DNA of 64,000 bases from Bin55 sp965203735. GTDB lineage: Bacteria; Pseudomonadota; Gammaproteobacteria; Pseudomonadales; Azotimanducaceae. The notes under the pieces are model-generated. The model was not told the DNA's origin, did no database searches, and was given only the letters and a program-made list of their open reading frames with translations. Made by a program: the position numbers and the translations under genes. Location: the NCBI GenBank assembly GCA_965203735.1, contig OZ241909.1:3348001-3412000 (forward strand), read 5' to 3'. This document shows positions 43,422-53,303 of this stretch, one piece after another; position 1 is the first letter of the stretch; each line of letters begins with the position of its first letter.

Positions 43422-43892
43422 CTAGTATCTGTAATGTGCGAAAGCTCTGTTGGCTTCCGCTTGGCGGTGCATATCTGTACGCTTGCGGATAGCTCCGCCT
43501 CTTCCGTTTGCTGCATCCATGAGCTCGCCGGCCAGTCTTGCCGCCATCGTCTTTTCGCCTCGCGATCTAGCCGAATCTACAATCCACCGCATGGCCAATG
43601 CAGTTCTGCGAGATGGTCGAACTTCAATCGGAACAGGCAAATTGGCACTACCAACGCGACGTGACTTCACTTCTGTCGTCGGCGCAACGTCTTCCAGTGC
43701 TTTGTCAAAAATCTCAACAGGATCCGTGTGTTCGCGGTTCTCAACAATTTCTAAAGCACCATAAACGATACGCTCCGCAACCGACTTCTTCCCGTTGACC
43801 ATGACGTGATTGATGAACTTTGCCACCATCTCATTCTGGTACTTGGGATCCGGCAGGATGACTCGCTTAGTACTTATGCGTCTGCGCGACAT
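43422..43892 (-). CDS. rpsG: 30S ribosomal protein S7
   Basis: A 156-residue S7, which nucleates the 30S head. MSRRRISTKRVILPDPKYQNEMVAKFINHVM is typical (shown in part), as is RGGAIRKRTDMHRQAEANRAFAHYR. In E. coli S7 represses the str operon. Confidence 0.97.
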   Translation of the reverse strand: MSRRRISTKRVILPDPKYQNEMVAKFINHVMVNGKKSVAERIVYGALEIVENREHTDPVEIFDKALEDVAPTTEVKSRRVGSANLPVPIEVRPSRRTALAMRWIVDSARSRGEKTMAARLAGELMDAANGRGGAIRKRTDMHRQAEANRAFAHYRY

Positions 43893-43920
43893 TGTGGGAT
43901 GCTCCTTATCCTAATGAGTG

Positions 43921-44292
43921 CTAACTTGGACGTTTTGTTCCGTACTTGGATCTGCCCTGCCTACGATCTTCAACTCCAGTCGCATCAAGCGTGCCTCGAA
44001 TCGTGTGATAACGAACTCCTGGCAAGTCCTTGACCCTTCCACCGCGTATCAGTACTGTGCTGTGCTCCTGCAGAGTATGACCGCGCCCTGGAATGTACGC
44101 ATTAACTTCGTATCCATTCATGAGTCGTACACGGCAAACTTTGCGCATAGCAGAGTTCGGCTTTCTTGGAGTCGTCGTATAAACACGGATGCAAACGCCA
44201 CGCTTCTGCGGATTGCCTTCTAGAGCTATGGAAGGACTCTTCTTTACGCGTCGTTGTCGCGGTTTACGAATCAACTGATTTACGGTTGCCAA
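43921..44292 (-). CDS. rpsL: 30S ribosomal protein S12, Arg43 variant
   Basis: A 123-residue S12 at the decoding centre. It starts with TTG 44292 eight bases after GGAGG; the translated protein (MATVNQLIRKPR) matches other S12 in length from this point, while the frame extends upstream to 44307 without meaning. PGVRYHTIRGTLD and Lys88 (RVKDLPG) are normal. Position 43 (E. coli numbering with the Met) is Arg in TTTPRKPNS instead of the usual Lys; the same change confers streptomycin resistance in several bacteria. Confidence 0.97.
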   Translation of the reverse strand: MATVNQLIRKPRQRRVKKSPSIALEGNPQKRGVCIRVYTTTPRKPNSAMRKVCRVRLMNGYEVNAYIPGRGHTLQEHSTVLIRGGRVKDLPGVRYHTIRGTLDATGVEDRRQGRSKYGTKRPS

Positions 44293-44385
44293 CTGTAAGA
44301 CCTCCAAGTCTTCGTTAGGTTCAGCCCACGATCTGCGGTCAATGGGCGTCGAATTGTATGCATTCCAAGCTCATGAAACAAGCGG

Positions 44386-44415
44386 GAGCGGTCCGAGCAT
44401 CTGCTCGGACCGCTC
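44386..44415 (-). other. 14-base perfect hairpin between rpoC and rpsL
   Basis: Arms GAGCGGTCCGAGCA and its complement face each other with a 2-base loop; a real loop would open a few pairs. No T-run follows, so it may protect or process the message between rpoC and rpsL, or partly terminate it. Confidence 0.45.
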
Positions 44416-44440
44416 TATGGAAATGACTTATGTTTGGCTC

Positions 44441-47400
44441 TTATGCTCGATCCTGTTCCGAAAGCATTTCAGCCAACGAGCGTTCGATTTCCTCCGGTGT
44501 GGCTTCTCGGCTCTTGGCTTCGCGTACAGTAAGCTCCTCATCACGTCGTTGCCGACGGCTTCGGTGATAGCTCAGTCCCGTGCCTGCAGGAATCAATCTT
44601 CCCACAACCACGTTCTCCTTCAATCCTCGAAGTGAATCGCGTTTTCCGGTAACCGCAGCTTCAGTGAGCACACGGGTGGTTTCCTGGAAAGACGCGGCAG
44701 AAATGAAGGAATCGGTCGCGAGAGAACCTCTCGTGATTCCGAGCAAGATTCGATTGAACATTGCTGGTTGCTTTCCTTCGTCCTCAAGTCGCTTGTTCTC
44801 CTCGAGGATTTCGGTGTATTCAACTTGCTCTCCGCGAACAAGACTCGAATCACCGCTTGCCACCACCTCCGCCTTACGCAACATCTGACGCACGATGACC
44901 TCGATGTGTTTGTCGTTTATTACGACGCCTTGAAGTCGGTAGACATCCTGGATTCCATTGATGATGTACTCCGCCAGCTCTTCAATTCCCTTGAGTCGAA
45001 GAATGTCGTGGGGATCGAATGATCCGTCACAGATCACATCCCCTTTGCTAACTTCCTCACCAGCCACAACCGAAATGTTGCGAGCTTTCGGAATCAACAT
45101 TTCGACTTCTTCGTTCTCTAGTTCAGAATCTCCGTCCTTAGGTTCGATTACCAACCGGATCTTCGTAGGTGTCTCTTTTCCGTACTTGACAGTTCCGGTT
45201 GCTTCAGCGAGCACCGCGTTTTCCTTGGGCTTTCGCGCCTCGAACAATTCGATCACCCGAGGCAGACCACCAACAATGTCGTCGGTCTTCTTGCTTTCCT
45301 GAGGAACCTTGGCGATGACCTCGCCCTCCGTTACGCGAGCTCCTTCCTCCAGCAAGACACTGGCTCCTGCCGGTAGTGAATAGTTCACCAACACATCCTT
45401 GAGTCGAACCTTAGTCCTAGTCACCAAGATTCCGGGGCGAAGCTGCATGCCCGCCTCAGGCCGTTCCGACTCGGGAATTACGCTGAGGATTGACAATCCA
45501 GTTTCCTCATCAGCTTGCGTCCGAACGGACCTTCCCTCTTCCATCTCCACATACCGAACATATCCATTGACTTCCGAAATGATGGGGTGGTAGTGAGGAT
45601 CCCAAGTTGCAATTACTTGCCCGGGCTCGACCGAATCGCCGTCCTCTACGGTCAAGACAGCTCCGTAAGGTATGGGATAACGCTCGCGTTCTCGACCAGT
45701 CTCGTCGAAGACCTCGATCTTTCCGGAACGCGTGACGGCAACCAGATTTCCTGCAGAGTTCTTGACTCGATTGAAGTTGCGGAATCGAACCACTCCGCCG
45801 CTCTTTACTTGGATGCTGTCGTCCGCGGTTGCTCGCGATGCAGCACCACCAATATGAAAAGTCCGGAGAGTCAATTGAGTGCCGGGCTCACCAATGGATT
45901 GAGCGGCAATTACGCCGACTGCTTCACCCACGTTCACCAGCTGTCCTCGAGCCAAGTCGCGACCGTAGCACTTGGCGCAAATTCCGAACCGTGTTTCACA
46001 CATTATTGGAGATCTCACAACCACGTGATCAACTCCCAAGTTATCCAGATCCTGGACTCGGTCTTCATCCAGCATCGTGCCTGCTTCAATCGCCACTTCA
46101 CCGTCGTCGTTGATTACGCTTTCGGCTAGAACGCGACCGAGTACACGTGTCGATAGAGGTTCAACGACTTCAACTCCCTTGATCTGTGCCGTTACATGAA
46201 GCCCCTGCTGGGTTCCGCAGTCCTCTTCTGTGACCACCAGATCTTGAGAGACGTCAACGAGTCGTCGCGTCAAGTAACCGGCGTTCGCCGTCTTTAGTGC
46301 GGTATCTGCCAGACCCTTCCGAGATCCATGCGTCGAGATGAAGTACTCGTTCACCGAGAGCCCCTCTCTGAAGTTGGATATGATCGGTGTCTCGATAATC
46401 GTGCCATCCGGGCGAGCCATCAGTCCACGCATTCCGGCGAGCTGACGAATTTGAGCTGGGGATCCCCGAGCCTTGGAGTCTGCATATACGAACACCGAGT
46501 TGAAAGAATCCTGCTCTTCTTCAGAGCCTTCCCGATTTGTGACGCGCTCCTTGGAGATTCCGTCGATCATGCGCGAACCGATCAGTTCGCTGGATCGAGT
46601 CCAAATGTCGACCGCCTTGTTGTATTTTTCCGTCGGCGAGAGGAGATTGTCGCGAAACTGTCTTTCGAGTTCCGTAATTTCGGCAAAAGCATCGCTGATG
46701 ATGTCCGACTTCTCTTCCGGAATTGCAAAGTCATCCACACCGATCGAACAACCCGAGAGCGTCGAATACTTGAAACCGGCATACATCAATTGATCTGCAA
46801 ATACGACGGTTTCCTTCAATCCCACTCGCCGGTAGCAAACGTCAACAAGTTCCGATATTTCGTTTCTCTTCAGAACTCTATTCACGTAGGAGAATTGCAA
46901 TCCCTGCGGAAGAATGTCTGCCAACATAGCTCGACCAACCGTCGTATCTACGATGTCCGTTGTGAAGTTGCCGGATTGGTCCTGTTCCGTCAGACGCAGC
47001 CGGATTTTGGCGTGGAGATCCACACTCTCATCGAAGTAAGCTCGTTCAACTTCGGCGACATCCAAGAAACACATACCCTCGCCCTTGGCGTTGATTCGGT
47101 CTCTAGTCAAGTAGTACAGACCGAGCACGACGTCCTGGTTGGGAACAATAATGGGGTCTCCGCTTGCAGGAGAGAGAATGTTGTTGGTCGACATCATCAG
47201 AGCTCGCGACTCGAGCTGCGCTTCTAACGTCAGCGGGACGTGCACCGCCATCTGGTCTCCATCGAAATCCGCGTTGTACGCAACACACACCAGCGGATGC
47301 AATTGAATTGCCTTACCTTCGACCAACACCGGTTCGAACGCTTGTATCCCCAAGCGATGCAGTGTCGGTGCTCTGTTGAGAAGCACGGGATGCTCGCGAA

Positions 47401-48649
47401 TCACGTCGGCCAAGATGTCCCACACTTGGGGATGCTCTTCGTCCACCATGCGTTTCGCATGCTTTATGGTCTCTGCGAGGTCCTCTCTTTGCAGCCGACC
47501 CAAGATGAACGGTCGGAACAATTCCAATGCCATCTTCTTTGGCAAGCCGCATTCATGCAATTTAAGAGTCGGACCTACAACGATTACTGACCGACCCGAG
47601 AAGTCGACACGTTTCCCAAGCAAGTTTTGGCGAAAACGACCTTGCTTTCCCTTGATCATGTCGGAAAGCGACTTAAGTGGTCGCTTGTTTGTTCCAGTAA
47701 TTGCGCGACCACGTCTGCCATTGTCAAGAAGAGCGTCAACAGCCTCCTGCAACATCCGCATCTCGTTGTGAATGATGAGATCAGGAGCTCTGAGCTCGTT
47801 GAGTTTGCGCAATCGATTGTTGCGATTGATTACTCGCCGATAGAGATCATTTAGGTCGGAGGTCGCAAATCTTCCGCCTTCCATGGGAACCAACGGGCGT
47901 AGGTCCGGCGGCAGTACGGGCAAGTTGCGCAAGATCATCCATCCGGGCTTGTTGCCAGACTTCAAGAACGCGTCGACAAGCTTGAGTCGCTTGGAGAGTT
48001 TCTTGATCTTCGTCTCGGAATTCGTGCCATCGATTTCCTCTCGGAGCTTTATGGACTCTTCCTCAAGATCGATCTCTTCCAAGATCTCCAAAATGGCTTC
48101 TGCCCCCATCTTGGCGACGAATCCGGTACCGTACTGTTCTCTCGCCTCTGCGTATTCCTCTCGTGTGAGAAGATCGCAAGTGTTCAATTCAGTTCGACCG
48201 GGGTCGACAACGATGTAAGAGTCGAAGTAGAGAACACGTTCGATCTCGCGCAAGGTCATGTCAAGCATCAACCCGATACGCGAAGGCAATGACTTCAAGA
48301 ACCAAATGTGCGCCACGGGTGCAGCAAGTTCGATATGTCCCATGCGTTCACGACGCACTTTCTTGGCTGTGACTTCTACGCCACACTTTTCGCAGACAAC
48401 GCCTCTATGCTTCATGCGTTTGTACTTTCCGCAAAGACACTCGTTGTCCTTCATCGGTCCAAAGATCTTTGCACAGAACAATCCATCTCGTTCAGGCTTG
48501 AGAGTCCGATAATTGATCGTTTCCGGTTTCTTGACTTCGCCGTGCGACCACGAACGTATGAGTTCAGGGGAAGCCAGCCCAATCTGCAACCAGTCGAAGT
48601 CCTCCACGGAGGAGGTGCTTAGTCGTCGATGTCGAAAGAAATCCACCAT
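44441..48649 (-). CDS. rpoC: DNA-directed RNA polymerase subunit beta'
   Basis: A 1402-residue beta' subunit. N-terminal zinc ribbon CLCGKYKRMKHRGVVCEKCGVEV (cysteines present), catalytic NADFDGDQMAVH (about residue 460), and the second zinc site (CETRFGICAKCYGRDL) are intact. Length matches E. coli (1407). Thirteen bases after rpoB. Confidence 0.98.
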   Translation of the reverse strand: MVDFFRHRRLSTSSVEDFDWLQIGLASPELIRSWSHGEVKKPETINYRTLKPERDGLFCAKIFGPMKDNECLCGKYKRMKHRGVVCEKCGVEVTAKKVRRERMGHIELAAPVAHIWFLKSLPSRIGLMLDMTLREIERVLYFDSYIVVDPGRTELNTCDLLTREEYAEAREQYGTGFVAKMGAEAILEILEEIDLEEESIKLREEIDGTNSETKIKKLSKRLKLVDAFLKSGNKPGWMILRNLPVLPPDLRPLVPMEGGRFATSDLNDLYRRVINRNNRLRKLNELRAPDLIIHNEMRMLQEAVDALLDNGRRGRAITGTNKRPLKSLSDMIKGKQGRFRQNLLGKRVDFSGRSVIVVGPTLKLHECGLPKKMALELFRPFILGRLQREDLAETIKHAKRMVDEEHPQVWDILADVIREHPVLLNRAPTLHRLGIQAFEPVLVEGKAIQLHPLVCVAYNADFDGDQMAVHVPLTLEAQLESRALMMSTNNILSPASGDPIIVPNQDVVLGLYYLTRDRINAKGEGMCFLDVAEVERAYFDESVDLHAKIRLRLTEQDQSGNFTTDIVDTTVGRAMLADILPQGLQFSYVNRVLKRNEISELVDVCYRRVGLKETVVFADQLMYAGFKYSTLSGCSIGVDDFAIPEEKSDIISDAFAEITELERQFRDNLLSPTEKYNKAVDIWTRSSELIGSRMIDGISKERVTNREGSEEEQDSFNSVFVYADSKARGSPAQIRQLAGMRGLMARPDGTIIETPIISNFREGLSVNEYFISTHGSRKGLADTALKTANAGYLTRRLVDVSQDLVVTEEDCGTQQGLHVTAQIKGVEVVEPLSTRVLGRVLAESVINDDGEVAIEAGTMLDEDRVQDLDNLGVDHVVVRSPIMCETRFGICAKCYGRDLARGQLVNVGEAVGVIAAQSIGEPGTQLTLRTFHIGGAASRATADDSIQVKSGGVVRFRNFNRVKNSAGNLVAVTRSGKIEVFDETGRERERYPIPYGAVLTVEDGDSVEPGQVIATWDPHYHPIISEVNGYVRYVEMEEGRSVRTQADEETGLSILSVIPESERPEAGMQLRPGILVTRTKVRLKDVLVNYSLPAGASVLLEEGARVTEGEVIAKVPQESKKTDDIVGGLPRVIELFEARKPKENAVLAEATGTVKYGKETPTKIRLVIEPKDGDSELENEEVEMLIPKARNISVVAGEEVSKGDVICDGSFDPHDILRLKGIEELAEYIINGIQDVYRLQGVVINDKHIEVIVRQMLRKAEVVASGDSSLVRGEQVEYTEILEENKRLEDEGKQPAMFNRILLGITRGSLATDSFISAASFQETTRVLTEAAVTGKRDSLRGLKENVVVGRLIPAGTGLSYHRSRRQRRDEELTVREAKSREATPEEIERSLAEMLSEQDRA

Positions 48650-48662
48650 AGTTCAGTTCCTC

Positions 48663-51600
48663 CTAATCCGTTCCCAGTGACAAGTCGATTCCGAGAGACT
48701 TAACCTCCCGAGACAAGACATTGAATGATTCGGGCATGCCGGGATCGATTCGATAGTCGCCATCCACAATGTTCTTGAAGACCTTTGCTCTTCCTTCGAC
48801 ATCATCGGACTTGACAGTGAGCATCTCTTGGAGTGTGTAGGCCGCGCCGTACGCCTCCAAAGCCCATACTTCCATTTCACCAAACCTCTGACCACCCAAC
48901 TGAGCCTTCCCGCCCAGCGGCTGCTGTGTCACAAGGCTGTACGATCCAGTGGATCGCGCATGCATTTTCTCGTCTACCAGATGGTTGAGTTTCAGCATGT
49001 ACATGTAGCCCATCGTCACAGGTCGGTCGAACCTGCGTCCGGTTCGCCCGTCATAGAGATAGGTTTGACCGCTCTCTGGGAGACCTGCAAGACTCAGAAG
49101 TCTCTTGATGTCGGTTTCTCGCGCACCGTCAAAAACGGGCGTCGAGACTGGTATACCGTCGCAATACGAACGTGCCAAGGCCATGAACTCAGGATCCTTA
49201 AGCAAGTCCAAGTCGACTTCCTTGCCTTCCATTTGTCCATAGACGTCCATCAGATATGAGCGGACTTCCTCAGACTTTGCGTGACGCTCGAACAATTCGG
49301 TCAATTTATCCCCAATGCCTTTGGCCGCCCAACCCAAATGGGTCTCGAGCACTTGTCCAATATTCATGCGAGACGGAACGCCGAGAGGGTTGAGTACGAT
49401 GTCGACCGGTTCTCCGTTCTCGTCATATGGCATGTCTTCAACAGGCATTACGACGGAAATTACGCCTTTATTGCCATGGCGTCCCGCCATCTTGTCACCA
49501 GGCTGTATTCGTCGCTTGGTCGCGACATAAACCTTGACATGCTTTAGCACTCCTGGTGCAAGATCGTGAGGACGCTTGATTTTTTCCTCTTCGCGTTCGA
49601 ATTCCTTGTCCAGACTGGCTTGCCTCTCGTCAAGTGTCTTGAAGGTTTGTTCAAGAGTGCGATTAAGAGAGTCGTCGTCTACTCGGATATTCCGCCACTC
49701 CGATCGCTCTAATCCTCGGAGATACGACACTGTTAGCTTCGCACCCGCTTCCAGTCCGGGTGCACGCTTGATTTCCTTGCCTCTCAGATGGGTAAGCAAT
49801 TGCTCATAAGTGGCATTCTCAAAAATCCGATACTGATCGTTCAAATCCTGACGTATGGAATCCAGCTCATCCTGTTCGATGGCCAAAGTTCTCTCGTCTT
49901 TCTCCTTACCCTGTCGGGTGAACACTCGAACATCAACAACTGTACCTTGGACGTCGGATTTCACTCGAAGAGAAGTGTCCTTCACGTCGGATGCCTTTTC
50001 GCCAAAAATCGCTCTAAGCAGCTTTTCTTCAGGCGTGAGCTGAGTCTCGCCCTTGGGCGTTACCTTTCCGACAAGGATGTCGCCGGCTGCAACTTCCGCA
50101 CCGATGTAGACGATGCCCGATGCATCCAGTTTGGATAGCGCCGATTCACTAACGTTAGGAATGTCAGCGGTAATCTCTTCGGGACCCATCTTGGTCTCCC
50201 GCGCCGTGCACTCCAATTCCTTGAGATGCACACTTGTGAACCGATCCTCGCGCACAACTCTTTCGGATACGAGAATCGAATCCTCGTAGTTGTAGCCGTT
50301 CCACACCATGAATGCGATTCGAATGTTTTGGCCAAGAGCAAGTTCACCCTGGTCGATGGACGGACCATCCGCCAAGATGTCCCCTTCTTGAATCTTGTCG
50401 CCGGGACGAACGATCGGACGTTGGTTGATGCATGTGTCTTGATTGGACCGAGTGAACTTTGTCAGGTTGTAAATATCGATTCCCGCGTCTTCTTCCGATC
50501 GCTTCGACAGCGAGGTGCGCACTACCACTCGACGCGCATCTACAAGTTCAACTGTTCCCGCGCGTTTCGCGATCAAACACGCTCCGGAATCACGCGCTAC
50601 CTGATGTTCCACTCCAGTGCCAACCAATGGAGCCTCTGTACGTATCGTAGGTACCGCCTGACGCTGCATATTGGATCCCATCAGACCGCGATTTGCTTCG
50701 TCGTGCTCAAGGAAAGGAATCAAGGCTGCCGAGATCGAAACAATCTGTTTCGGAGAGATATCCATGAACTGAACGTCTCGCGGGTCCGCCTTGGTAAATT
50801 CATTGTTGTGGCGGACATCGACGATCTCGTCGGCGAATTCACTTGCGTCCGTCAAATTGGAACTGGCTTGTGCAACTTTGTACTCGCCCTCATCGATTGC
50901 GGAAAGGTACTCAATCTTGTCGGTAACCTTGCCATCCTTTACTTTTCGATACGGGGTCTCGATGAAACCGTATTCGTTGATTCGGGCGTAGGTAGCGATA
51001 CTGTTGATAAGTCCAATTGTTGGACCTTCAGGTGTCTCAATGGGACAGATGCGCCCGTAGTGCGTCGGATGAACGTCGCGCACTTCGAATCCCGCGTGTT
51101 CCCGTGTGAGTCCACCAGGACCCAAAGCTGAAACTCTTCGTTTGTTCGTAACTTCTGACAACGGATTGTCGTCATCCATCATTTGAGAGAGTTGATGCGA
51201 GCCAAAGAATTCGCGTACTGCCGAAACAATTGGTTTGGCATTGATCATGTCCTGCGGCATGAGTCCTTCGCTCTCTGCCAGTGAAAGACGATCACGAACA
51301 GCGCGATCAACTCGGGAGAGACCAATACGAAACTGATTCTCCGCCATTTCCCCAACCGAACGAACGCGGCGATTTCCAAGGTTGTCGATATCGTCAACGT
51401 TGTCTCCTCCGTTGCGAATTTCGATTAGTTTCTTGAGCACGGCAACAATGTCGTCGGGATGCAAAATGTTCGATTCGGAATTGTCGTCACGCTTCAGACG
51501 CTTGTTGAATTTCATGCGTCCAACAGCGGACAGGTCATAGCGGTCGGTCTCAAAGAAGAGACCTTTAAAGTATCTCCTGCAGTTATCTTCGGTGAGGGCT

Positions 51601-52766
51601 TCTCCGGGTCGCATGACGTTGTAGATCTCGTAAAGCGAACGAATACGTGTCGTCGATTGGTCCTTCCGGAGAGTATCCGACATGAACGCGCCTTGATCCA
51701 GCTCGTTAGTGAAGATCGTGGACAGTGACCCAACGTCCGAATTGATGATGCGTTCCACCATGTCCTGAGTGAGCGAAGTGTTGCATGGAACAAGAACTTC
51801 CCCAGTCTCAGGATCCACAACATCCTTGGACACTGTCTTGTCGATCAAGTACTCGGGCGGAACTTCGAGGTACTTGCTTCGAGAATCGTCAAGCTGACGA
51901 GCATGACGCTGGGTAATTAGATCCCCTTGCTTTGCAATTATTCGACCACCCATTTCAATGTCGAACAATGCGTGCTCGCCTATGAGACGATTGGGAACCA
52001 TTTCCCAACGAATCTTGCGATTCTTCAATAGCGTAAAGTCGTTGGTCTCGAAGAAAGTCGCGAGAATTGCTTCGTCTGTGAACTGATACTCTTCATCGAC
52101 ATACTCCAAAGCTCGCAAAAACTGCGTAACCGGGAGTTTCTTCTTGCGGTCGATTCTTACGTAGATGTACTCTTTTTGTTCTTTGGACTCATAGCCAAAT
52201 TCAAAGTCAAGCCAAGATCCTCGATACGGAATTACTCGTGCGTTGTAGAGCAATCGACCGGATGAATGGCCCTTGCCCTTGTCATGGCTGAACAGCACGC
52301 CCGGAGAGCGATGAAGCTGAGAAACCACTACTCGTTCTGATCCATTAATGATGAAACTGCCCGACGGTGTCATTAATGGAACGTCTCCAAGAAAGACTTC
52401 CTGCTCCTTGACGAGCTTGATCTGATTCGTTTCTCGGCTGTAGATGATGAGCCGTACTGTCATGTGCAACGGCGCAGCGTACGTTGTGCCTCGGGTGATG
52501 CAGTCCTTAACGTCGAACGTCGATTCGTCTATTCGATAGTCGACATACTCCAAGTAAGCAGTCTGGGAGGCATTCTCAATCGGAAAAACAGATTGAAAGG
52601 CAGCATGCAAACCAATTTCTTCCCGCTCATCGGAAGGGACGTCCGCTTGCAGGAATTTTCGGTAGGAATCACGTTGGATTGCCAAGAGGTTGTGAAGTTC
52701 TATGGGATCCGAAAGACGGCTAAAGTCTTTTCGAATACGTTTTTTCTCAGTGAATGAGTACGGCAT
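48663..52766 (-). CDS. rpoB: DNA-directed RNA polymerase subunit beta, Asn526 variant
   Basis: A 1367-residue beta subunit. The rifampicin pocket reads FFGSHQLSQMMDDDNPLSEVTNKRRVSALGPGG (given in two motifs: GSHQLSQMMDDDN, LSEVTNKRRVSA). Compared with E. coli, position 526 is Asn rather than His and 514 is Met rather than Phe; Asp516 and Ser531 are conserved. Active-site KRNRQ... and GDKMAGRHGNKGV segments are normal. Two hairpins precede it. Confidence 0.98.
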   Translation of the reverse strand: MPYSFTEKKRIRKDFSRLSDPIELHNLLAIQRDSYRKFLQADVPSDEREEIGLHAAFQSVFPIENASQTAYLEYVDYRIDESTFDVKDCITRGTTYAAPLHMTVRLIIYSRETNQIKLVKEQEVFLGDVPLMTPSGSFIINGSERVVVSQLHRSPGVLFSHDKGKGHSSGRLLYNARVIPYRGSWLDFEFGYESKEQKEYIYVRIDRKKKLPVTQFLRALEYVDEEYQFTDEAILATFFETNDFTLLKNRKIRWEMVPNRLIGEHALFDIEMGGRIIAKQGDLITQRHARQLDDSRSKYLEVPPEYLIDKTVSKDVVDPETGEVLVPCNTSLTQDMVERIINSDVGSLSTIFTNELDQGAFMSDTLRKDQSTTRIRSLYEIYNVMRPGEALTEDNCRRYFKGLFFETDRYDLSAVGRMKFNKRLKRDDNSESNILHPDDIVAVLKKLIEIRNGGDNVDDIDNLGNRRVRSVGEMAENQFRIGLSRVDRAVRDRLSLAESEGLMPQDMINAKPIVSAVREFFGSHQLSQMMDDDNPLSEVTNKRRVSALGPGGLTREHAGFEVRDVHPTHYGRICPIETPEGPTIGLINSIATYARINEYGFIETPYRKVKDGKVTDKIEYLSAIDEGEYKVAQASSNLTDASEFADEIVDVRHNNEFTKADPRDVQFMDISPKQIVSISAALIPFLEHDEANRGLMGSNMQRQAVPTIRTEAPLVGTGVEHQVARDSGACLIAKRAGTVELVDARRVVVRTSLSKRSEEDAGIDIYNLTKFTRSNQDTCINQRPIVRPGDKIQEGDILADGPSIDQGELALGQNIRIAFMVWNGYNYEDSILVSERVVREDRFTSVHLKELECTARETKMGPEEITADIPNVSESALSKLDASGIVYIGAEVAAGDILVGKVTPKGETQLTPEEKLLRAIFGEKASDVKDTSLRVKSDVQGTVVDVRVFTRQGKEKDERTLAIEQDELDSIRQDLNDQYRIFENATYEQLLTHLRGKEIKRAPGLEAGAKLTVSYLRGLERSEWRNIRVDDDSLNRTLEQTFKTLDERQASLDKEFEREEEKIKRPHDLAPGVLKHVKVYVATKRRIQPGDKMAGRHGNKGVISVVMPVEDMPYDENGEPVDIVLNPLGVPSRMNIGQVLETHLGWAAKGIGDKLTELFERHAKSEEVRSYLMDVYGQMEGKEVDLDLLKDPEFMALARSYCDGIPVSTPVFDGARETDIKRLLSLAGLPESGQTYLYDGRTGRRFDRPVTMGYMYMLKLNHLVDEKMHARSTGSYSLVTQQPLGGKAQLGGQRFGEMEVWALEAYGAAYTLQEMLTVKSDDVEGRAKVFKNIVDGDYRIDPGMPESFNVLSREVKSLGIDLSLGTD

Positions 52767-52788
52767 CTATTTCGTCCATGCAGAATTG

Positions 52789-52850
52789 GCGGCCTGGTTC
52801 GTTCCAGGTCGCGGCGAATGAAGTTTGAACGCGTTCTTGACTAGAACGCG
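52789..52850 (-). other. two hairpins in the rplL-rpoB spacer
   Basis: CGCGTTCT / AGAACGCG (52830-52850) with a 5-base loop, then GCGACCTGG / CCAGGCCGC (52789-52812) with one mismatch. Neither has a T-run. The place corresponds to the attenuator and RNase III site of E. coli, which lowers rpoBC expression relative to rplJL. Confidence 0.5.
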
Positions 52851-52870
52851 ATTTGGGAGCGGCGGCAACC

Positions 52871-53257
52871 CTATTTGACTTCTACCGTTCCACCCGCGTC
52901 TTCGATCTTGGCCTTGATCTCGTCGGCTTCCTCCTTCGAGACTTGCGTCTTGACATCGGAAGGCATTTCGTCTACTAGTGCTTTGGCTTCTTTGAGACCA
53001 AGTCCAGTTATTTCACGTACAGCCTTGATGACTGTCAATTTCTTTTCAGGAACACCGACAAGCTTGACGTCGAATTCCGTTTGTTCATCCTCGGTGGCTG
53101 AGTCCGCACCGGCATCTCCTGCTCCAACCACGGTTACAGGAGCCGCTGCCGCCGCGGTCACACCGAATTTTTCTTCCATTGCATCGACAAGGTCGACCAC
53201 TTCCATGACCGACATTTCGGCAATGGCATCGAGGATTTCGTCTTTTGACAAGCTCAT
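52871..53257 (-). CDS. rplL: 50S ribosomal protein L7/L12
   Basis: A 128-residue L12, the stalk protein recruiting translation factors. N-terminal dimer domain, an Ala/Gly-rich hinge (about 36-52) and the C-terminal domain KLTVIKAVREITGLGLKEAKALVDEMP are clear. 46 bases after rplJ. Confidence 0.97.
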   Translation of the reverse strand: MSLSKDEILDAIAEMSVMEVVDLVDAMEEKFGVTAAAAAPVTVVGAGDAGADSATEDEQTEFDVKLVGVPEKKLTVIKAVREITGLGLKEAKALVDEMPSDVKTQVSKEEADEIKAKIEDAGGTVEVK

Positions 53258-53303
53258 ACGAGTTTCTCCTAAATTAATCGAAATTTCTCAAAAAACGACG
53301 AAA

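Noticed and set aside
46328..47227. 299-codon plus-strand frame inside rpoC, and similar frames in rpoB and fusA
   Set aside because: Antisense shadows of long conserved genes; no independent start signals.
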